DNA from: Ruminococcoides intestinihominis
GTDB lineage: Bacteria > Bacillota > Clostridia > Oscillospirales > Acutalibacteraceae
Direction: 5' to 3'
DNA: 22,025 bases
Assembly: GCF_040096285.1 (NCBI RefSeq)
Contig: NZ_JBBMEY010000033.1
Coordinates: 1 to 22,025 of the forward strand
Shown here: positions 14,940-22,025 of the stretch, one piece after another
Layout of the letters: each line of letters begins with the position of its first letter
How positions within the stretch are numbered: the first letter of the stretch is position 1
Position numbers and translations under genes: made by a program
Notes under the pieces: generated by a model
Databases searched by the model: none
Seen by the model: only the letters and a program-made list of their open reading frames with translations
Told to the model about the DNA's origin: nothing

Positions 14940-14966
14940 AATAGGGTGTCACAAAGACACCCTATT
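14940..14966 (-). terminator. Terminator of glyA
   Basis: aatagggtgtc (14940-14950) pairs perfectly with gacaccctatt (14956-14966) over acaaa. The minus-strand flank is T-rich. It lies between the glyA stop (15019) and the rarA start (14889). Confidence 0.8.
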
Positions 14967-15018
14967 GATATTTTGTAATATTTATTTTGTTAAATACTCC
15001 AAATCTAAATATTCCAAA

Positions 15019-16269
15019 TCAGTCTTCATATAGAGGATACTTCTTGCAGATTTCTTCAACACCTGCTCTAACCTTATCCTTGTTGCCTTCATAGTCATTT
15101 AGAACTAAAGTAATATATTCAGCAATCTTGTCACAATCTTCTTCCTTTAGACCACGAGTTGTAACTGCTGCTGTACCAATACGAACACCACTTGTAACAA
15201 ATGGACTTAGTGGTTCATTTGGAATTGTATTCTTGTTAACTGTAATATAGCAGTCATCAAGTCTTGCTTCAAGTTCCTTACCTGTAACACCTGTATCTCT
15301 TAAATCCATAAGTAGAACATGGTTGTCTGTACCACCTGAAACAAGCTTACAGCCTCTCTTAACAAGACCATCTGCAAGAGCCTTACAGTTCTTAACAATC
15401 TGCTTACCATATTCCTTAAATTCTGGCTTAAGAGCTTCACCAAGACAAACTGCCTTTGCAGCAATAATGTGCATTAGTGGACCACCCTGAGTACCTGGGA
15501 AAATAGCCTTGTCAATTGCCTTAGCATACTTTTCTTTACAAAGAATCATACCACCTCTAGGTCCACGAAGTGTCTTATGAGTTGTTGTTGTAACGAAGTC
15601 ACAATATGGAACTGGGTTTGGATGAACACCTGCTGCTACTAAACCGGCAATATGAGCCATATCAACCATTAACAAAGCACCAACTTCGTCAGCAATTTCT
15701 CTGAACTTTGCAAAGTCGATAATTCTTGGGTAAGCTGACGCACCGGCAACAATCATCTTTGGCTTACATTCTTTTGCAATTTCAAGAACCTTATCATAGT
15801 CAATACGGTGAGTTTCACTGTCAACACCATAAGGTACAAAGTTAAAGTACTTACCACTCATATTAACAGGTGAACCGTGAGTTAAGTGACCACCTTCGTT
15901 AAGGTTCATACCCATAACTGTATCACCCGGTGTTAGCATTGCAAAGTAAACTGCCATATTAGCCTGAGCACCTGAGTGAGGCTGTACATTAGCGTGTTCT
16001 GCACCAAATAGCTCACAAGCCCTCTTTCTGGCAATTTCTTCAACCTTATCTACTGCATAGCAACCACCATAATAACGCTTACCGGGATAACCTTCAGCAT
16101 ACTTATTAGTTAGTAAGCTACCCATAGCAGCCATAACTGCAGGTGAAACAATGTTTTCTGATGCGATAAGTTCAAGGTTTCTCTTCTGACGAGCCTGTTC
16201 TTCAGCCATTGCTGAACCAACTTCAGGGTCGTACATATTTACAAAATCAATAGAATTTACTTTTTCCAT
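15019..16269 (-). CDS. glyA: Serine hydroxymethyltransferase
   Basis: GlyA is a PLP enzyme that interconverts serine and glycine while loading tetrahydrofolate with a one-carbon unit. It is cytoplasmic and normally a dimer in bacteria. The PLP lysine is K232 in VTTTTHKTLRGPRGG. D203 and H206 (MVDMAHIAGL) contact the cofactor ring. The N-terminal signatures LIASENIVSP and EGYPGKRYYGGC are intact. The length of 416 aa is typical. It has its own promoter, whose -35 overlaps the end of the dus gene, and its own terminator. The short leader leaves no room for a glycine riboswitch. Confidence 0.97.
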   Translation of the reverse strand: MEKVNSIDFVNMYDPEVGSAMAEEQARQKRNLELIASENIVSPAVMAAMGSLLTNKYAEGYPGKRYYGGCYAVDKVEEIARKRACELFGAEHANVQPHSGAQANMAVYFAMLTPGDTVMGMNLNEGGHLTHGSPVNMSGKYFNFVPYGVDSETHRIDYDKVLEIAKECKPKMIVAGASAYPRIIDFAKFREIADEVGALLMVDMAHIAGLVAAGVHPNPVPYCDFVTTTTHKTLRGPRGGMILCKEKYAKAIDKAIFPGTQGGPLMHIIAAKAVCLGEALKPEFKEYGKQIVKNCKALADGLVKRGCKLVSGGTDNHVLLMDLRDTGVTGKELEARLDDCYITVNKNTIPNEPLSPFVTSGVRIGTAAVTTRGLKEEDCDKIAEYITLVLNDYEGNKDKVRAGVEEICKKYPLYED

Positions 16270-16303
16270 TTTAATTATCTCCCATTTCTTTTATTTACTA
16301 TTC

Positions 16304-16332
16304 ATTATATAGGAAAATTCCTTATATTTCAA
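16304..16332 (-). promoter_or_regulatory. Sigma-A-type promoter of glyA
   Basis: On the minus strand TTGAAA (16332-16327) and TATAAT (16309-16304) are 17 bp apart. The -35 overlaps the stop codon of the dus gene (TGA at 16331-16329). The -10 is about 35 bp before the glyA start. Confidence 0.85.
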
Positions 16333-17300
16333 CTATTAATGTGCATATCCAAAACTTTTTGTACCAAAGCATATAATTCTTCAAGTGACGAGGTATGACC
16401 GGCTTCATTTCTTAGGGATGCTGCACCTCTAAAGCCTTTTAGATACCACACAATATGCTTTCTGCTTTGACGAATACCAAGGTACTCACCTTTTAGTTCA
16501 CACATTCTTTCAATCTGCTTAACCATTACCGAAAGTTTTTCTTCCGGTGTTGGCTTAGGTGGAATTTTTCCTGTCTTTAGATACTGATTAATTTCATCAA
16601 ATAGCCAAGGATTACCCAAAGCACCTCTGCCAACCATAATCATATCACAACCGGTATGTTCATAAAGTTTCTTAGCCTTTTCGGCAGAATTAACATCACC
16701 GTTGCCTATTACGGGAATTGTTAGGTGGCTTTTCACTTCCTTAATAATATCCCAATCAACAGGTGGCTTGTAGTACTGTTGTCTTGTCCTACCGTGAAGT
16801 GCTACTGCTGAAGCACCGTTTTCTTCCACAATAGTTGCGACTTCAAGACAATTTATCGAGTCATCATCCCACCCTTTTCTCATCTTTACAGTTACGGGAA
16901 TATCAACTGCCGACACAACTTCCTTAACTATTTCACCACAAAGTTTAGGTGTTTTCATAAGTGAAGCCCCTGCACCGTTGCCACTTATCTTTGGAGCAGG
17001 ACAACCCATATTTATATCAATAAAGTCCGGTTTAAACTGCATTGCAAATACTGCAGCATCGGCCATAGTCTTTGGTTCATTTCCGAAGATTTGAATACCG
17101 GATGGTCTTTCTTTATCGGTTAGTTCCATTAGTTCGGCTGACTTTTTACTATTATAATGTATTCCCTTTGAGCTTACCATTTCTGTTACGGTATAAGCAG
17201 CACCGTAGGATGCACAAAGTTCTCTAAATGCACAATCTGCCACCCCTGCCATTGGGGCAAGAGCAGCAGAATTTTTTATTTCAATATTTCCGATTTTCAT
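16329..17300 (-). CDS. dusB: tRNA-dihydrouridine synthase (DusB-like)
   Basis: This FMN- and NADPH-dependent enzyme reduces uridines in the D-loop of tRNA. The FMN-barrel start is LAPMAGVADCAFRELC. The catalytic cysteine is C100 in DINMGCPAPKISGNGAGAS. KMRKGWDD and the histidine of LHGRTRQQYY contribute to the active site. GNGDVNSAEKA and IMVGRGALGNPWLF form the phosphate-binding end of the barrel. The C-terminal helical tRNA-binding domain has IRQSRKHIVWYLKG. The length of 323 aa is normal for DusB. It starts 17 bp after the TEP stalk gene and is probably co-transcribed with it. Confidence 0.93.
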   Translation of the reverse strand: MKIGNIEIKNSAALAPMAGVADCAFRELCASYGAAYTVTEMVSSKGIHYNSKKSAELMELTDKERPSGIQIFGNEPKTMADAAVFAMQFKPDFIDINMGCPAPKISGNGAGASLMKTPKLCGEIVKEVVSAVDIPVTVKMRKGWDDDSINCLEVATIVEENGASAVALHGRTRQQYYKPPVDWDIIKEVKSHLTIPVIGNGDVNSAEKAKKLYEHTGCDMIMVGRGALGNPWLFDEINQYLKTGKIPPKPTPEEKLSVMVKQIERMCELKGEYLGIRQSRKHIVWYLKGFRGAASLRNEAGHTSSLEELYALVQKVLDMHINS

Positions 17301-17317
17301 ATTATATCCTTACTTAA

Positions 17318-17866
17318 TTATTGGTATCTCTTGAATTTGCCCATATTTTTGCCTTTTACCTTAGTAGAAAGTAAAAATGCAATAATTACACAAGCAGAAA
17401 TAATAACTGCAATCCAACAAACTACACCACCAACAAAGCTAACACCACCATCTTCATCAGCACCAATAGCAGTAGGTAATTCTTCTGCTACCTGAGTCGA
17501 GTCAACTAATGTTGGTAATTTATTTACATCATAAGTTGGTTCAGTATAGTTTTCTGTTACAGGTTCGGTTTCAGGCTCTGTTTCCGGTTCTGTAGCAGGT
17601 TCAGTTTCCGGTGCTTGAGTAACCGGCTCTGTTTCCGGTGCTTGGGTAACAGGTTCTGTTTCCGGTGCTTGAGTTACCGGTTCAGTTACAGGTTCTTGAG
17701 TAACAGGTTCTGTTACCGGTTCTTGTGTTACAGGTTCTGTAGCTACAGGCTCTGTTACCGGTTCAGTTACAACATCTTCAGCAAAAGCAGTTGTAAATGA
17801 CATTACACAGAACAAAGTTGCAATAGCCAGAACAATTGAAAATTTCTTTATATTAATTAATTTCAT
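17318..17866 (-). CDS. TEP-repeat stalk protein with signal peptide and C-terminal membrane helix
   Basis: The 182-residue product has a signal peptide (about 1-29, ending AFAE). Residues 34-110 are almost only Thr, Glu, Pro, Val, Gln and Ala, with twelve TEP triplets and 9-residue units such as TEPVTQAPE. A short unique stretch follows (YDVNKLPTLVDSTQ, about 112-125). One hydrophobic helix (about 143-166, GGVVCWIAVIISACVIIAFLL) and a basic tail (KVKGKNMGKFKRYQ) end it. This predicts an outside stalk anchored by a C-terminal stop-transfer helix. ATG 17866 is chosen, because the upstream TTG frame overlaps the AAGGTA ribosome binding site. It lies between spoIIP and dusB with its own promoter. 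The function is unknown. Confidence 0.75.
   Translation of the reverse strand: MKLINIKKFSIVLAIATLFCVMSFTTAFAEDVVTEPVTEPVATEPVTQEPVTEPVTQEPVTEPVTQAPETEPVTQAPETEPVTQAPETEPATEPETEPETEPVTENYTEPTYDVNKLPTLVDSTQVAEELPTAIGADEDGGVSFVGGVVCWIAVIISACVIIAFLLSTKVKGKNMGKFKRYQ
17537..17767 (-). repeat. Low-complexity tandem repeat encoding TEPVTQ(A/E)P units
   Basis: The coding repeats are built from 24- and 27-bp units varying around caggttctgtttccggt on the plus strand. They give an acidic Pro/Thr stalk. The unit length is always a multiple of three, so expansion or contraction keeps the frame. Confidence 0.85.
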
Positions 17867-17898
17867 TATTATTACCTTCAATAATCATTGATAAGGTA

Positions 17899-17926
17899 AT
17901 TATATCACATTTCAATTATTTTGCAA
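17899..17926 (-). promoter_or_regulatory. Promoter of the TEP stalk-dusB unit
   Basis: On the minus strand TTGCAA (17926-17921) and TATAAT (17904-17899) are 16 bp apart. The -35 lies inside the last codons of spoIIP (Leu-Gln). The -10 is about 33 bp before the stalk-protein start. Confidence 0.7.
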
Positions 17927-18937
17927 TACTTTTGCCAAAGCCTTTCCCACCATCTTTCCGGAACGCTTTACTTCATCAATAGTATTTACATCTGTACCAA
18001 ATTCAATTAGCAAAGAACCGTTGCACACATTTAGGTTATAAGTATATTCTCCAAAGTTAAGTGGTCTGGTTAATCCGGGATACATTGTTTCTGCAGTTTG
18101 TTGAAGTTTTATGGCAAAGTCAAGGTTATCTCTCCAAAAAGGAAAGTCCCCTCCACCCTCATACTGATAACCTGTCATAATCATAATTTGTGAGGCCTTT
18201 TTCCCTTTGTATTTAAATGTTGGCTTAACCTTGCCTGTTGTATCATCACCGATAGCATCTCTATGTATATCAAGCACAACCTTAATACCTTTGTACTTTT
18301 CCATATACTTTTGTATAGTATTGTAACTTCTGTCATACCCACCGTTATATGATGGATAGTCATGCTTTGTTTTGTCATGTATAACACCAATACCGGCTTT
18401 TTTCAGTTGCTTTTCTATTTCGTCACCTACTGCTGTAACATTTTCTTTATTATTAGTTGTTCTTGGATAATAGTCACTTGGATAATAACCGGTATCACTT
18501 TTTAGATAACTTTCACAAGTATGAGTATGAAAAATCAATACTTGGACTTGGTGGTTCTTTTCTATTTTAAACGGCAAACCTCTCTTTAATTCTGTGGCAA
18601 TATCAAGAGAAAAGTCAGTATAATTTTTTACACAAAAATTATCATATGTAATACCATCCTCACCAAACTGTTTTTCTATGACAGGATAATTTTTTCCTGA
18701 TGAGGTGGTAGGGACAGTTTCTTTATTTGTTTTATTTACCTTTGTTTTTGTAGTAGGTACAGTAGTTAAGACAGTAGTAGGTGTTGTTGTGGAAACTTCA
18801 TCAACCTTCTTAACCACTTCAACCGAATTTTCCTTAGGTGTTACATAGCCACCTACCCTATTACATAATGAATACATACCTGCAACAATAGCAACAAAAG
18901 CAAAAAGCAAACTTAATTTTCTTATATTTCTGCCCAT
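17912..18937 (-). CDS. spoIIP: Stage II sporulation protein P (SpoIIP)
   Basis: SpoIIP is a membrane-anchored peptidoglycan amidase/endopeptidase that works with SpoIID and SpoIIM during engulfment of the forespore. The 341-residue product has an N-terminal membrane helix (about 8-25) and a Thr/Lys-rich linker (48-80). Its zinc-amidase domain covers about 125-340. The metal and catalytic motifs are FHTHTCESY (H137/H139, E142), VLDIHRDA (H225) and LLIEFGTD (E312). It lies 50 bp downstream of gpr, in the same order as in Bacillus subtilis. AGAGGTGG precedes ATG 18937. Expression in the mother cell and/or forespore under sporulation sigma factors is expected from the family. Confidence 0.95.
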   Translation of the reverse strand: MGRNIRKLSLLFAFVAIVAGMYSLCNRVGGYVTPKENSVEVVKKVDEVSTTTPTTVLTTVPTTKTKVNKTNKETVPTTSSGKNYPVIEKQFGEDGITYDNFCVKNYTDFSLDIATELKRGLPFKIEKNHQVQVLIFHTHTCESYLKSDTGYYPSDYYPRTTNNKENVTAVGDEIEKQLKKAGIGVIHDKTKHDYPSYNGGYDRSYNTIQKYMEKYKGIKVVLDIHRDAIGDDTTGKVKPTFKYKGKKASQIMIMTGYQYEGGGDFPFWRDNLDFAIKLQQTAETMYPGLTRPLNFGEYTYNLNVCNGSLLIEFGTDVNTIDEVKRSGKMVGKALAKVLQNN

Positions 18938-18987
18938 AAAACCACCTCTTTAATATTCTCTTTAATACTATGATGGGTTTGTACATT

Positions 18988-19875
18988 TTAGTACATTAGG
19001 CTCATAAGGTCGCTTAAATTTAAATCAGAATGAAGTGCATAATTAATAGCAAGTGCAATCAGTTCAGAAGCTCTATTTATCAGCAAATCTATTTCTTTAG
19101 GTGTAACTACCATTTGTCTGCCGTTGGGATTTACCATACTTTTTAATTGTTCCGAAAATTTCACATCTTCCGTATCAAACAAATCAAGTGCCAAAGTTGA
19201 TGCATCAACAACTGTTGGCACACCTATACCTATAACAGGAATACCTAAAGTTTCTTGTGATAATTTTGTTCTGTTGTTTCCAACACCTGCTCCGGGAGAA
19301 ATGCCGGTATCACTAATTTGAATTGTACAGCCAAGCCTTGAAAGTCGTCTTGAAGCCAATGCATCAATGGCTATAAGTGCATTTGGCTTTATTTTCTTAA
19401 TCAAGCTATACAGATACTCACCTGTTTCAATACCTGTTTTTCCTGTTACACCGGTAGCAACTACTGCAACCGGTCTAAGTTTATCAAGACCTGTTGCCTT
19501 TGCAACTTCACCTTTTATATGTCTGGTTGCTATAATCTTTGATGCTGATTTTGGACCTAGTGCATCAGGAGTTATTTCTGTATTCCCTAAACCTGCAATC
19601 ATTACCAGACCATTTACAGGTATAAGGTGCTTTATCTCCTGTGCAATAACTTCTAACTTTTCATCAGGTGTTTTGTAATTATCGGAAAGTGGTGGCATTT
19701 CTAAAGTTACATAAGTTCCTTTTTCTTTACCTAGTTTTGCACTTGCTTTATCACTTGTTATTTTCAGTCTGGAAACTTTAATATCTTCCTTTTCGCTTTC
19801 TTCAAATTTCACACCTTTAATATCTTCACCAAAAAGTTCTCTTGCTTCTAAAGCAAGGTCTGTTCTTCGTTCCAT
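18988..19875 (-). CDS. gpr: Spore germination protease GPR
   Basis: GPR cuts the small acid-soluble spore proteins during germination. The product has 295 residues from ATG 19875 (MERRTDLALEARELF), which follows a GGGGAT ribosome binding site. The longer open frame to 20223 runs through the divergent gene and is not coding. The aspartates equivalent to the Bacillus megaterium catalytic pair appear as D104 (ITPDALGP) and D171 (LIAIDALASRRL). Other signatures are GLGNTEITPD and ISPGAGVGN. RTD/LALE matches the self-cleavage site (RTD/LAVE) of B. subtilis GPR, so the pro-segment would be only about six residues instead of about sixteen. It pairs with spoIIP downstream. Confidence 0.95.
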   Translation of the reverse strand: MERRTDLALEARELFGEDIKGVKFEESEKEDIKVSRLKITSDKASAKLGKEKGTYVTLEMPPLSDNYKTPDEKLEVIAQEIKHLIPVNGLVMIAGLGNTEITPDALGPKSASKIIATRHIKGEVAKATGLDKLRPVAVVATGVTGKTGIETGEYLYSLIKKIKPNALIAIDALASRRLSRLGCTIQISDTGISPGAGVGNNRTKLSQETLGIPVIGIGVPTVVDASTLALDLFDTEDVKFSEQLKSMVNPNGRQMVVTPKEIDLLINRASELIALAINYALHSDLNLSDLMSLMY

Positions 19876-19927
19876 AATATCCCCCACATTCTGTAAATAT
19901 CTTTTCCGAAAGTTAACAATTATATTC

Positions 19928-19956
19928 TTTACAGTGCAAAAAGTATTTGATATAAT
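19928..19956 (+). promoter_or_regulatory. Sigma-A-type promoter of the dockerin peptidase
   Basis: TTTACA (19928-19933) and TATAAT (19951-19956) are 17 bp apart, 38 bp before the start at 19994. The 118-bp spacer is shared with the divergent gpr gene. No clear forespore-type promoter was resolved for gpr; a CATTATA on the minus strand overlaps this -10. Confidence 0.8.
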
Positions 19957-19993
19957 GTGATTAAATGCAAATACTATCGAAAGGACAGGTAAA

Positions 19994-21691
19994 ATGAATA
20001 AATTTACAAAAATTGTTTCTATTGCAAGTGCAATGTTAATTGTGTCTACTACCGGACTTAGTGTTAGTGCTGCAAAAGTTGACACATTAGAAAGTAAAAA
20101 TTCAAGTGAAATTGCAATACCTTTTACAGGTGAAGGAACTACACTTGATGTTGATGAAAATTTACCTTCATCATATAGTTCAAAAGACTTAAATCTTGTA
20201 ACACCAATCAGACAACAAGGCAATGCTCAAATCTGTTGGGCTTATGGTGGATTAAGCAGCCTTGAAACATTACTTATTAAAGATGGTGTAATAGATAATT
20301 CTTCTAACTCTTGGTACTCTGCTGCTCATGTTGATGCTTGGGGTACTCCAAGAAAAGACGGTACAGGTTGGCAGAGAGAATACTACAAAGGTGGTGGCTT
20401 TCCATATATTACAATGGGTTACCTAAGTAGTTGGAGTGGTGGTGTTTCTGAGAATGAATTTCCATACACAAGCCCACTAAGTCTTTTTGATATTAACAAA
20501 AAGTACAATATTAATAATGTTGTAACAGGCATTATGTACCTTGATTCTGAGGATAAAGACACTATCAAAAAATCTATAAAAGATTATGGTGCAGTTACTA
20601 CTCACTACAATGAATATTCAAGATTCTCTGCTGATGATACACATTCATACTGTCCGGGTGCATCAAACTACATTAATGGTCACTGTATTAGTGTTGTAGG
20701 TTGGGATGATAACATCAGCAAAGAAAGTTTCACTGTAAATATTGATGGCGAAACATACACACCTAAAAAGGATGGTGCATGGTTATGTAGAAATAGCTGG
20801 GGTGACTACAACGATTTTGACGGTTACTTCTGGATTTCTTATGAAGACTACTACATATTCTCTGATGTATTTGGTCCATCATATGCTTTTACCGACTATA
20901 TGAAAAACAATGTATCAAATACAATTCATCAAGTAGAAACATTTGGTGCTACTTATGAATTTGATTATCTTGATGAAGCATCAAAAGATACAACATACAT
21001 TAATGTTCTAAATATTGATAACACAAATGAATATTTAAACAAAGTTATGTTTGAGTCAACAAGTGTTGGTGCTAACTATACATTATATTACATTCCTGTT
21101 GACAATGAAGGCACACCAAGTAGCGACAAGACAACTTGGAAAACACTTAAAACCGGTAAAGTACCATACAGTGGTTACTACACAGCTGATGTGGACCCTC
21201 TATATGTTAGCAAAGGCAAAATTGGTATTGGTGTTGAGATTGATACAACCGATACAAAAGCTATAAACGGTATTGGTGTTTCAGAATGGCTGGAAAATAA
21301 AGATGAAAGAATCTTTAATACTGAAGCTAAAAGAGGTCAAAGCTACATTTATACTGACAAAAATATCTTTCCTAACATTCCTAGTCTAAGCAAAAGCAAG
21401 GTAAATGATGTTATGGATTTTTACGAAGATGTTAATGATGACACAGAAGGTGGTAACTTTGTAATTAAGGGTATCACTTATAAAAGAGGAACACTTGTAG
21501 GAGACGCTAACCTAGATGGTGTTGTTAATATTGAAGATGCAGTTTGTATTCAGAAAAGCACAATTCATAGCTATACACTTTCCAGTGAAGGTCAGATAAA
21601 TGCTGACATTAATCAAAATGGTGTTGTAAATGTTAAAGATGTAACAGAAATTCAAAGATTACTTGCAAAAGTAACCGGCGATAATCAGTAA
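19994..21691 (+). CDS. Secreted papain-family (C1A) cysteine peptidase with C-terminal dockerin
   Basis: This 565-residue extracellular protein should dock on a cohesin scaffold. A signal peptide covers about 1-27 (ending VSAA). The C1A peptidase domain spans about 55-300. It has the oxyanion Q75 and nucleophile C81 (IRQQGNAQICWAY), H230 (NGHCISVVGW) and N267 (LCRNSWGDY). Residues ~310-490 form a beta-rich region like the lectin-like domain that follows some bacterial C1A peptidases. The dockerin (about 500-561) has calcium loops DANLDGVVNIED (504-515) and DINQNGVVNVKD (538-549). There is no long inhibitory pro-region: only ~28 residues separate the signal peptide from the catalytic domain. 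It is a single gene with its own promoter and terminator, divergent from gpr. Its substrate is unknown. Confidence 0.93.
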   Translation: MNKFTKIVSIASAMLIVSTTGLSVSAAKVDTLESKNSSEIAIPFTGEGTTLDVDENLPSSYSSKDLNLVTPIRQQGNAQICWAYGGLSSLETLLIKDGVIDNSSNSWYSAAHVDAWGTPRKDGTGWQREYYKGGGFPYITMGYLSSWSGGVSENEFPYTSPLSLFDINKKYNINNVVTGIMYLDSEDKDTIKKSIKDYGAVTTHYNEYSRFSADDTHSYCPGASNYINGHCISVVGWDDNISKESFTVNIDGETYTPKKDGAWLCRNSWGDYNDFDGYFWISYEDYYIFSDVFGPSYAFTDYMKNNVSNTIHQVETFGATYEFDYLDEASKDTTYINVLNIDNTNEYLNKVMFESTSVGANYTLYYIPVDNEGTPSSDKTTWKTLKTGKVPYSGYYTADVDPLYVSKGKIGIGVEIDTTDTKAINGIGVSEWLENKDERIFNTEAKRGQSYIYTDKNIFPNIPSLSKSKVNDVMDFYEDVNDDTEGGNFVIKGITYKRGTLVGDANLDGVVNIEDAVCIQKSTIHSYTLSSEGQINADINQNGVVNVKDVTEIQRLLAKVTGDNQ

Positions 21692-21737
21692 TTTTTAATT
21701 TTTATTTTAATTTTCATATTTTATCTAAAGCATAATT

Positions 21738-21765
21738 TAAGCCTCCATTTCGGAGGCTTATTTTT
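21738..21765 (+). terminator. Terminator of the dockerin peptidase gene
   Basis: taagcctcc (21738-21746) pairs perfectly with ggaggctta (21752-21760) over atttc, followed by five T. It lies 46 bp after the stop codon. Confidence 0.88.
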
Positions 21766-21934
21766 ATGTTGGTTAAGTGTAACCTTAATTTTCATCTTTA
21801 AACTTTTTTTGTAGATTAATAAGAATATACTTTACAAATTTGATTTTTTCAATTTTGTCTGTGGGTAAAGATTAGTTTTATAAATTTGGGTTTGTAGGTG
21901 TGAATTATAGCAAAATTTTGGCTCACAGTCGTAG

Positions 21935-21953
21935 GGGCGAACACCGTTCGCCC
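21935..21953. repeat. GC-rich palindromic intergenic repeat
   Basis: gggcgaac (21935-21942) pairs with gttcgccc (21946-21953) over acc, within gtcgtaggggcgaa. The GTAGGGGCGA...TCGCCCG pattern resembles dispersed palindromes common between genes in gut Clostridia. It stands out by GC content from its AT-rich surroundings. No gene reads into it from the left after the terminator. Confidence 0.6.
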
Positions 21954-22025
21954 GTTAAAAAGTGTGATACCTATAGGATTTTTGTCCTATTTGCAGATTA
22001 TAAATTTATAATATCTACATAGATC

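Larger units (their letters stand above)
21692..22025. other. Intergenic region after the dockerin peptidase
   Basis: It holds a terminator (21738-21765), an AT-rich stretch without recognisable features, a GC-rich palindrome (21935-21953), a small hairpin (ataggA at 21973-21978 with Tcctat at 21985-21990), and a 16-bp AT palindrome (21997-22012). I see no coding region. Confidence 0.6.

Noticed and set aside
16270..16303. Glycine riboswitch upstream of glyA
   Set aside because: The leader is about 30 nt, far shorter than a glycine aptamer.
17537..17767. CRISPR-like array
   Set aside because: The repeats are contiguous, in-frame coding units without unique spacers, and no cas genes are nearby.
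17615..17800. Repetitive plus-strand ORF (RFCYRF repeats) opposite the TEP stalk gene
   Set aside because: It only mirrors the repeat DNA of the real gene. The minus strand has a signal peptide, membrane helix, promoter and ribosome binding site.
19876..20223. N-terminal extension of the gpr reading frame by about 116 residues
   Set aside because: It overlaps the well-supported plus-strand peptidase start and the shared promoter region. It lacks a ribosome binding site, and GPR proteins normally begin near MxxRTDLA, which matches ATG 19875.

Overview
The window looks like chromosomal DNA from a spore-forming, low-GC gut Firmicute of the Ruminococcus group. Three things point there. Two extracellular proteins end in dockerins, which plug into cohesin scaffolds. 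One dockerin protein carries a CBM26 starch-binding module and sits beside a CBM26-GH13 amylase. A gpr-spoIIP sporulation pair is also present. Together these fit an amylosome-building starch degrader such as Ruminococcus bromii. The species name is inferred from gene content; no database was searched.

Layout from left to right. At 1-550 there are palindromic intergenic repeats and a 47-residue minus-strand ORF resembling the N-terminus of HigA-type antitoxins but lacking the helix-turn-helix. At 550-2060 lies a secreted BspA-like leucine-rich-repeat protein, preceded by a partly duplicated leader. At 2031-7600 is a five-gene minus-strand unit, aspS-gatC-gatA-gatB-lipoprotein, with a clear sigma-A-type promoter and a terminator. 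It should make Asp-tRNA and Glu-tRNA intermediates and amidate them to Asn-tRNA(Asn) and/or Gln-tRNA(Gln). At 7714-8952 a small XRE regulator faces a two-gene operon (a putative zinc-binding mini-protein and an exported acidic protein) across a 128-bp spacer with two inverted repeats. At 8971-9600 is a small two-helix membrane protein with a near-consensus promoter.

At 9676-13500 is the starch locus: a CBM26/Ig-like/dockerin protein followed 18 bp later by a CBM26-GH13 amylase without a dockerin. The promoter region has an AT-rich inverted repeat over the -35. Then come rarA/mgsA (replication-linked AAA+ ATPase), glyA (serine hydroxymethyltransferase), a dusB-like tRNA-dihydrouridine synthase, and a TEP-repeat stalk protein with a C-terminal membrane helix. 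After these come spoIIP and gpr, a conserved sporulation/germination pair. Divergent from gpr is a dockerin-bearing papain-family (C1A) peptidase. The right end holds a further palindromic repeat.

Most of the window is housekeeping and well-understood accessory material. I found no tRNA, rRNA, CRISPR array, IS element or phage gene. The parts least explained by known families are the XRE/zinc-peptide/exported-protein module, the TEP stalk protein, the orphan lipoprotein at the end of the gat operon, and the isolated antitoxin-like N-terminus. Several starts were moved downstream to the ATG that a Shine-Dalgarno sequence supports. Residue numbers refer to those starts.
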